From Actinomycetota bacterium (lineage in GTDB: Bacteria > Actinomycetota > Actinomycetes > Propionibacteriales > Propionibacteriaceae): a DNA stretch of 9,700 nucleotides. The stretch spans positions 1-9,700 of the forward strand of contig JACRAA010000302.1 in the NCBI GenBank assembly GCA_016213595.1. Reading direction: 5' to 3'. The translations under genes were made by a program, and so were the position numbers. Under the pieces are notes generated by a model. The model was not told the DNA's origin. It ran no database searches and saw only the letters and a list, made by a program, of their open reading frames with translations. This document shows positions 6,275 through 9,700 of the stretch, in pieces (position 1 is the stretch's first letter; every line of letters begins with the position of its first letter).

Positions 6275-7351
6275 TCAGCTGACACCTCGCGCCGCGGCCA
6301 CCCGTGCGAGCACCTCGAGCAGGGCCTCGGCCGACGCCTCCCAGGAGTAGTGGCCGGCACGCTCGAGGGAGGCCGTGGATCGGACCGCCCACTCCCCCGG
6401 CGCGTCCAGGGCGCGAACGCGGGCGGCGAAGGCGGAAGGGTCGTCGACCCGGAAGTACAGGGCCGCCTCGCCCCCGACCTCCTTGAACACGGGGATGTCG
6501 CTGACGACGACGGGCGTGCCGCGTGACATCGACTCGACGAGGGGGATCCCGAAGCCCTCGTTCCTCGAGGCGTGGACGAGGGCGGTCGCGCTGTCGAGAG
6601 CGGCGACGTACTCCTCGTCGCTCACGCGCCCGCCGAAGACGAGCGAGCCGGGCGGTGCGAGAGCCGAGAGGCGGTCCCGCACGTCCTGGCCGGCATTGCC
6701 CAGCAGCAGCAGCGTGTAGCCGGGCAGGTGGTGCATGCCGAGCGCGAGGGTCTCCACGTTCTTGTACGGCATGTAGGAGCCCATGTAGACGAGCGTCCGG
6801 CTGTCCGGCACCGTCCGGGGACGAACCGTACCGAGGGGGTCGGCCGCGTTGCTCACCACGGAGACCCGGCGCCGGGTGAGCCCGTGCGCCGCGATGAGGC
6901 CCTTGGTGGTGTACGAGACGGTCACGACCTCGTCGGCGCTGTTGAGCAGCAGACGCTGCGGCCACCACGCGAGGTGGTACAGCCGCCAGATGAGACGTAC
7001 CACCGGCGGCAGGTCTCGGGGCGGCGTGCGGTTCACGTAGTAGATGAGGTCGTGGACGGTGTTGACGAAGCCGTACCGGCGACCCAGTGCGCCCATCGTC
7101 TGCATCGGCGTCCACACCACGTCCGGGTGGAGCCGGTTGACCTGCCGGGCCACGAGGGGCTCGAGCAGCGACGTCGGCGGCTCGATCTTGGCCCACGGCA
7201 GGTCGGGCAGCATGGCGAGCTGGCGCTCGTCGTGGATGAGCATCGTGACCGGGTGGAGTCGGGCGAGGGCCTCCGTGACCCGCGCGCTGTACCGGCTGAT
7301 GCCGTCGTGACGTCCGATCCGTACGTAGCGGCAGTCGACGACGATCTTCAC
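6275..7351 (-). CDS. GT4-family glycosyltransferase
   Basis: A 358-residue GT-B fold enzyme that transfers a sugar from an activated donor to an unknown acceptor. The GTG start overlaps the stop of the upstream hydrolase by four bases (GTGA). The frame stays open far upstream, but those residues are a Pro/Arg-rich shadow of the hydrolase gene. The N-terminal domain starts with a beta-strand, KIVVDCRYV, and the loop GRHDGISRYS (13-22). A strand ending NTVHDLIYY (97-105) carries the HD pair common in GT4 enzymes. The C-terminal domain opens with YMGSYMPYKN (189-198), where Lys197 is expected to contact the donor phosphate. It contains the E-x7-E motif, Glu265 to Glu273 in NEGFGIPLVESM. There is no signal peptide and there are no clear membrane helices, so it is probably cytosolic or peripheral. 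Donor and acceptor cannot be assigned; many relatives are mannosyl- or rhamnosyltransferases for envelope glycans. The end of the gene is the same 10-base palindrome seen at the lipoprotein stop. Confidence 0.92.
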   Translation of the reverse strand: MKIVVDCRYVRIGRHDGISRYSARVTEALARLHPVTMLIHDERQLAMLPDLPWAKIEPPTSLLEPLVARQVNRLHPDVVWTPMQTMGALGRRYGFVNTVHDLIYYVNRTPPRDLPPVVRLIWRLYHLAWWPQRLLLNSADEVVTVSYTTKGLIAAHGLTRRRVSVVSNAADPLGTVRPRTVPDSRTLVYMGSYMPYKNVETLALGMHHLPGYTLLLLGNAGQDVRDRLSALAPPGSLVFGGRVSDEEYVAALDSATALVHASRNEGFGIPLVESMSRGTPVVVSDIPVFKEVGGEAALYFRVDDPSAFAARVRALDAPGEWAVRSTASLERAGHYSWEASAEALLEVLARVAAARGVS

Positions 7352-8235
7352 GCCTGAGCCCCCAGGAAGTCGCGGATCGCGGCGGCGGCCTCGCCCGGCC
7401 TCTCGTAGTGGATGAGGTGACCGACGCCGTGCAGGACGACCAGCCTCGCGTCCGGGAGCAGCTCCGCGAGGCGTCGCGCACCCTCGAGCGGAGCGATGCT
7501 GTCGACGTCGCCGGCGACGATCAGCGTCGGCATCGTGAGCGCCGGGGCCGCGGCGATGACGTTCGTCGACATCGACGCGTCGTACCCCTCGGCCAGGGTC
7601 GCCGGGTCGCTGAACCGCCCGAAGTACCGCCCGTGCTCCTCGTGGATCCAGCGCCGGAGCCGGCGGTCCCTGGTCCGGGCGAGCATGAGGCTCATCCCGT
7701 ACGTCGTGAGCCGGTTGCCGAGCCAGACGTGAGCCGCGCGCTCGGGAAGGGCGCGCCCGATCCGGAAGTACAGGCGGGTGAGCGGGAGGACGATGCGCCC
7801 GGCACCCGACATCGCGTCGACGGCGATGGGGTTCACGAGGATGAGGCGCGGTGACGGCACTCCGGCGGCGAGCGCGTGGCTGACGACGATGGACCCGAAC
7901 GAGTGGCCGAGCAGCGTCGTCCCGGTCAGCCCGAGCGCGTCCAAGAAGGCGGCCAGCCACGCCACGTACCCGTCGATGGAATGCGTACGGGACGTAGCCG
8001 TCGAGACGCCGAAGCCGGGCAGGTCGGGTGAGACGACGTGGAGCCCCGGCAGGTACGACACGATCGGCTCGAGCCCGTGATGGTCGCCGCGGTAGCCGTG
8101 GACGAGGACGAGGTCGACCGGCCGGTCGTGAGGGCCGTACTCCCAGTAGCGGGTCGTCGAGCCGAGCACCTCCACGGCCGCCTCCCGTACCGGGATGGCG
8201 GCGAGCGCGGCGGCGTACGGAGAGGGCACAGGCAT
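7348..8235 (-). CDS. Alpha/beta-hydrolase fold protein
   Basis: A 295-residue soluble alpha/beta-hydrolase. LVLVHGYRGDHHG (42-54) gives the HG oxyanion region. The nucleophile elbow is GHSFGS with Ser112. The acid is probably Asp245 in AGDVDSIAP. The catalytic His is His273 in GVGHLIHYERP. A lid of about 80 residues (roughly 148-225), rich in Arg and aromatic residues, separates core strands 6 and 7. No signal peptide is visible. The reaction (esterase, lactonase, haloperoxidase-like or other) is not readable from the triad. The ATG at 8235 has no clear ribosome-binding site, but TAGACT stands 8 nt before it, so a leaderless message is possible. An alternative GTG at 8175 follows GGGAGG with a 5-nt gap and would remove 20 residues. 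The gene is coupled to the downstream glycosyltransferase by a 4-nt overlap, so both may act in one unknown envelope or secondary pathway. Confidence 0.92.
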   Translation of the reverse strand: MPVPSPYAAALAAIPVREAAVEVLGSTTRYWEYGPHDRPVDLVLVHGYRGDHHGLEPIVSYLPGLHVVSPDLPGFGVSTATSRTHSIDGYVAWLAAFLDALGLTGTTLLGHSFGSIVVSHALAAGVPSPRLILVNPIAVDAMSGAGRIVLPLTRLYFRIGRALPERAAHVWLGNRLTTYGMSLMLARTRDRRLRRWIHEEHGRYFGRFSDPATLAEGYDASMSTNVIAAAPALTMPTLIVAGDVDSIAPLEGARRLAELLPDARLVVLHGVGHLIHYERPGEAAAAIRDFLGAQA

Positions 8236-8251
8236 CGCTGGAGAGTCTAGG

Positions 8252-8266
8252 GCGCGACCTTCGCGC
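8252..8266. repeat. Perfect inverted repeat, candidate operator
   Basis: GCGCGA and TCGCGC are perfect 6-bp arms around CCT. A G-T and a G-C pair outside them could extend the stem. The next dyad (8264-8274) overlaps its right arm. It lies just upstream of the putative hydrolase -10 and before the psuG repeats, so it could serve both genes. In GC-rich DNA a 6-bp dyad can arise by chance. Confidence 0.4.
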
Positions 8267-8284
8267 TCGGAGCGTTGGTGCGAG

Positions 8285-8323
8285 GATGACGACAGGGGAT
8301 GACGACAGAGGATGACGACAGGG
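8285..8323 (+). repeat. Three tandem 13-bp direct repeats in the psuG leader
   Basis: GATGACGACAGGG, GATGACGACAGAG and GATGACGACAGGG follow each other with no spacer (starts 8285, 8298, 8311). They differ at one base. The array ends 1 nt before AAGGAGG. Each unit carries an ATG, and because 13 is not a multiple of 3 the three ATGs lie in three different frames. The first opens a nine-codon frame (8286-8315) in phase with psuG but ending at a TGA in the third unit. The array is either a transcribed leader element or an iterated protein-binding site. Confidence 0.85.
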
Positions 8324-8324
8324 G

Positions 8325-8331
8325 AAGGAGG
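8325..8331 (+). promoter_or_regulatory. Ribosome-binding site of psuG
   Basis: AAGGAGG is 5 nt before the GTG at 8337 and 8 nt before a second GTG at 8340. Both starts are acceptable and differ by one residue. It directly follows the 13-bp repeat array. Confidence 0.75.
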
Positions 8332-8336
8332 ACCTC

Positions 8337-9230
8337 GTGGTGCACGTGTCGGAGGAGGTCCGCGATGCGCTGGCGGAGGGCCGTCCCGTCGTCGCGCTGG
8401 AGTCGACGATCATCACCCATGGCCTGCCCAGGCCGCGGAACCTGTACGTCGCGATGGCTGCAGAGGACGTCCTGCGCCGTCAGGGGGTGACGCCGGCGAC
8501 GGTCGGTGTGGTGCACGGGCGAGTCACGGTCGGCCTCAGTGAGGACGAGCTCCACGACCTGAGCCTCGACGACCTGGCCGTCAAGTGCTCCATCCGTGAC
8601 CTGCCCATGGCGGTGGCGCGGGGGGCAAGCGGCGGTACCACGGTGGCTGCGACCGCGTTCCTCGCCCGGAAGACGGGCATCACGGTCTTTCCCACGGGCG
8701 GTCTCGGGGGCGTGCACCGTGGCGCCGCGCAGACGTACGACGAGTCCGCCGACCTCGTCGCCCTGTCCAGGATCCCGGTCGTCATGGTGTCAGCCGGCGT
8801 GAAGTCGATCCTCGACATCGGCGCGACGCTGGAGCGGCTCGAGACGCTCAACGTCGCCGTGCTCAGCTACGGCACCTCGGCGTTCCCGGGCTTCTACATC
8901 GCCGACTCGGGCTTCTCCGCGCCGTTCCGGGTCGACAGTCCCGCTGAGGTCACGGCCGTCGCCCACGCCCGGGACGAACTGGGGATCGAGGCCGCTGTGC
9001 TCGTGGCTCGGCCCGTACCGCTGGAGCACCAGCTCGACGCCGGTCTCCACGCGCGCGTCCTCGCTGAGGCCCTCACCGCTGCGGACGCCGAGGGCGTCCA
9101 CGGCCACGACGTGACGCCGTTCCTGCTGGACTACTTCCACACCGCGACCCACGGCGCCTCGGAGGCGACCAACGTCGAGATCTACCTCGGCAACGTGGAG
9201 CTCGGCGGCGAGATCGCCGCCGCCTGGTGA
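8337..9230 (+). CDS. psuG: Pseudouridine-5'-phosphate glycosidase
   Basis: Cleaves the C-C glycosidic bond of pseudouridine 5'-phosphate, giving uracil and ribose 5-phosphate; in the cell this is the degradative step of pseudouridine salvage. The 297-residue length and the sequence throughout match the PsuG/IndA family: ALESTIITHGLP (20-31), VGLSEDEL (65-72), VKCSIRDL (82-89), GGTTVAAT (99-106), PTGGLGGVHRGA (119-130), VSAGVKSILD (151-160) and FPGFYIADSG. Relative to the E. coli enzyme, the visible equivalents are Glu22 (E31), Lys83 (K93), Asp139 (D149), the Schiff-base Lys156 (K166) and Asn279 (N289), so an active enzyme is expected. The numbering match is from memory of that enzyme and was not aligned here. 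Its stop overlaps the following PfkB kinase start by four bases. The kinase would supply the phosphorylated substrate. An IndA-like role in pigment synthesis is unlikely, as no pigment genes are near. Confidence 0.95.
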   Translation: MVHVSEEVRDALAEGRPVVALESTIITHGLPRPRNLYVAMAAEDVLRRQGVTPATVGVVHGRVTVGLSEDELHDLSLDDLAVKCSIRDLPMAVARGASGGTTVAATAFLARKTGITVFPTGGLGGVHRGAAQTYDESADLVALSRIPVVMVSAGVKSILDIGATLERLETLNVAVLSYGTSAFPGFYIADSGFSAPFRVDSPAEVTAVAHARDELGIEAAVLVARPVPLEHQLDAGLHARVLAEALTAADAEGVHGHDVTPFLLDYFHTATHGASEATNVEIYLGNVELGGEIAAAW

Positions 9231-9700
9231 CCGGCACCCTCGGCACGCTGGGCGACCTCGTCGAGGACATCGTCGTCGGGCTCCGGGAGCCCCTGGAGAT
9301 CGGTACGGACGCCGCCGGCGACATCGTACGGACGCGGGGCGGCAGTGCGGCGAACGTGGCCGCGGCGGCCGCCCAGCTCGGGCAGGTCCCCGCGCGCTAC
9401 CTCGGGTGCGTCGGCGCCGACACCGCGGGGGATGCGCTCGTGGCAGGGCTCACGCTGCTCGGCGTGGAGGTACGTGTCCAGCGGCGTGGCTGTACGGGCG
9501 CGATCGTCATCCTCGTCGAACCGGGCGGCGAGCGGACGATGGTGCCGAACCGGGGGGCCGCCGTGCTTCTCGAGACGGTCGCGGACGACTGGCTCGACGG
9601 CCTCGCGATGCTGCACGTACCCGCGTACTCGCTCTGTGAGGAGCCGCTCGCGACCTCGGCGCTCGATGCGCTCCGGCGAGCCCGCGCCCGTGGGACGGCC
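9227..9700 (+). CDS. psuK: PfkB-family kinase, probable pseudouridine kinase (N-terminal 158 residues, 3' end outside window)
   Basis: The GTG start shares GTGA with the psuG stop, and the frame stays open to the right edge. PfkB features in order: GDLVEDIVV as first strand (9-17), the glycine-rich substrate motif GGSAANVA (38-45), GCVGAD (60-65), GGERTM (100-105) where the family has its substrate-shielding strand, and VPNRGA (106-111). The catalytic GAGD region would lie beyond the window. The overlap with psuG points to phosphorylation of pseudouridine to its 5'-phosphate, the step before PsuG. A ribokinase or another sugar kinase is possible on fold alone. There is no strong ribosome-binding site before the GTG, which fits translation coupled to psuG. 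It is not visibly a duplicate of the kinase at the left edge, because the two fragments cover different halves of the fold. Confidence 0.85.
   Translation, partial: MTGTLGTLGDLVEDIVVGLREPLEIGTDAAGDIVRTRGGSAANVAAAAAQLGQVPARYLGCVGADTAGDALVAGLTLLGVEVRVQRRGCTGAIVILVEPGGERTMVPNRGAAVLLETVADDWLDGLAMLHVPAYSLCEEPLATSALDALRRARARGTA

Larger units (their letters stand above)
8236..8336. promoter_or_regulatory. Divergent intergenic control region between the alpha/beta-hydrolase gene and psuG
   Basis: This 101-bp spacer must hold start signals for both directions. The minus strand has a possible -10, TAGACT (8249-8244), 8 nt from the hydrolase ATG, without a recognisable -35. The middle has two overlapping dyads: GCGCGA-CCT-TCGCGC (8252-8266) and CGCTC-G-GAGCG (8264-8274). 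The right part is three tandem 13-bp repeats leading into the psuG ribosome-binding site. I cannot identify a psuG -10/-35 pair with confidence. The dyads are candidate operators, but no regulator gene is in the window. Confidence 0.5.

Noticed and set aside
4165..6360. 731-codon open frame on the minus strand opposite permease and nucleoside hydrolase
   Set aside because: It spans two well-supported plus-strand genes and their junction and has shadow composition (Arg/Asp/Gly repeats), with no recognisable fold motif.
8286..8315. Nine-codon upstream frame before psuG as a real peptide gene
   Set aside because: It arises from the repeat sequence, has no properly spaced ribosome-binding site and no recognisable leader-peptide content; kept only as a remark under the repeat.
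8285..8323. The short tandem repeats as a CRISPR array or origin iterons
   Set aside because: There are no spacers between units and no cas or replication genes. The units sit within 60 bp of a start codon, which fits a leader element better.
7352..8416. N-terminal extension of the glycosyltransferase frame to 713 residues
   Set aside because: The extra residues are Arg/Pro-rich shadow of the alpha/beta-hydrolase gene. The GT4 fold begins at the GTG at 7351, which overlaps the hydrolase stop in the usual coupled way.
2..9700. The two partial PfkB genes at the edges as a duplicated gene pair
   Set aside because: One fragment is the C-terminal half and the other the N-terminal half, so they cannot be compared with each other in this window.

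Overview
This is a high-GC window (GC or C in nearly every third codon position, several GTG starts, Ala/Arg/Asp/Val-rich proteins) that reads as a chromosomal piece of an actinobacterium. I cannot name the genus from sequence alone. Coding is dense: eight genes, two of them cut by the window edges, and no gene-free stretch over 300 bases. I see no tRNA, rRNA, CRISPR array, insertion sequence or phage gene.

Left block, plus strand, about 2-6231: the end of a PfkB-family (ribokinase-like) sugar kinase; a BMP/PnrA-type nucleoside-binding lipoprotein; a single 943-residue protein that joins the tandem ATPase (NupO/YufO type) to the first permease (NupP type) of a nucleoside ABC importer; the second permease (NupQ type), overlapping it by 4 nt; and an inosine-uridine type nucleoside hydrolase 9 nt further on. 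Spacing and overlaps suggest one operon. A 10-bp GC hairpin with a UUCG loop separates the binding-protein gene from the transporter gene.

Middle block, minus strand, 6275-8235: an alpha/beta-hydrolase followed by a GT4 glycosyltransferase, overlapping by 4 nt. They have no evident link to nucleosides. They converge on the hydrolase gene, and an imperfect hairpin lies between the two 3' ends.

Right block, plus strand, 8337-9700: psuG (pseudouridine-5'-phosphate glycosidase) overlapping by 4 nt a PfkB kinase, probably the pseudouridine kinase, which runs off the window. The 101-bp divergent spacer before psuG holds overlapping dyads and three tandem 13-bp repeats that abut the psuG ribosome-binding site.

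How the genes may work together (inference): the ABC importer brings in nucleosides. N-nucleosides are cleaved by the hydrolase to base plus ribose, and the left kinase makes ribose 5-phosphate. Pseudouridine, whose C-C bond the hydrolase should not cleave, would be phosphorylated by the right kinase and split by PsuG to uracil and ribose 5-phosphate. Each family is known. The less usual points are the ATPase-permease fusion with a Ca-loop-like linker, the 13-bp repeats, the two-branch layout and a striking context rule for GTA codons.
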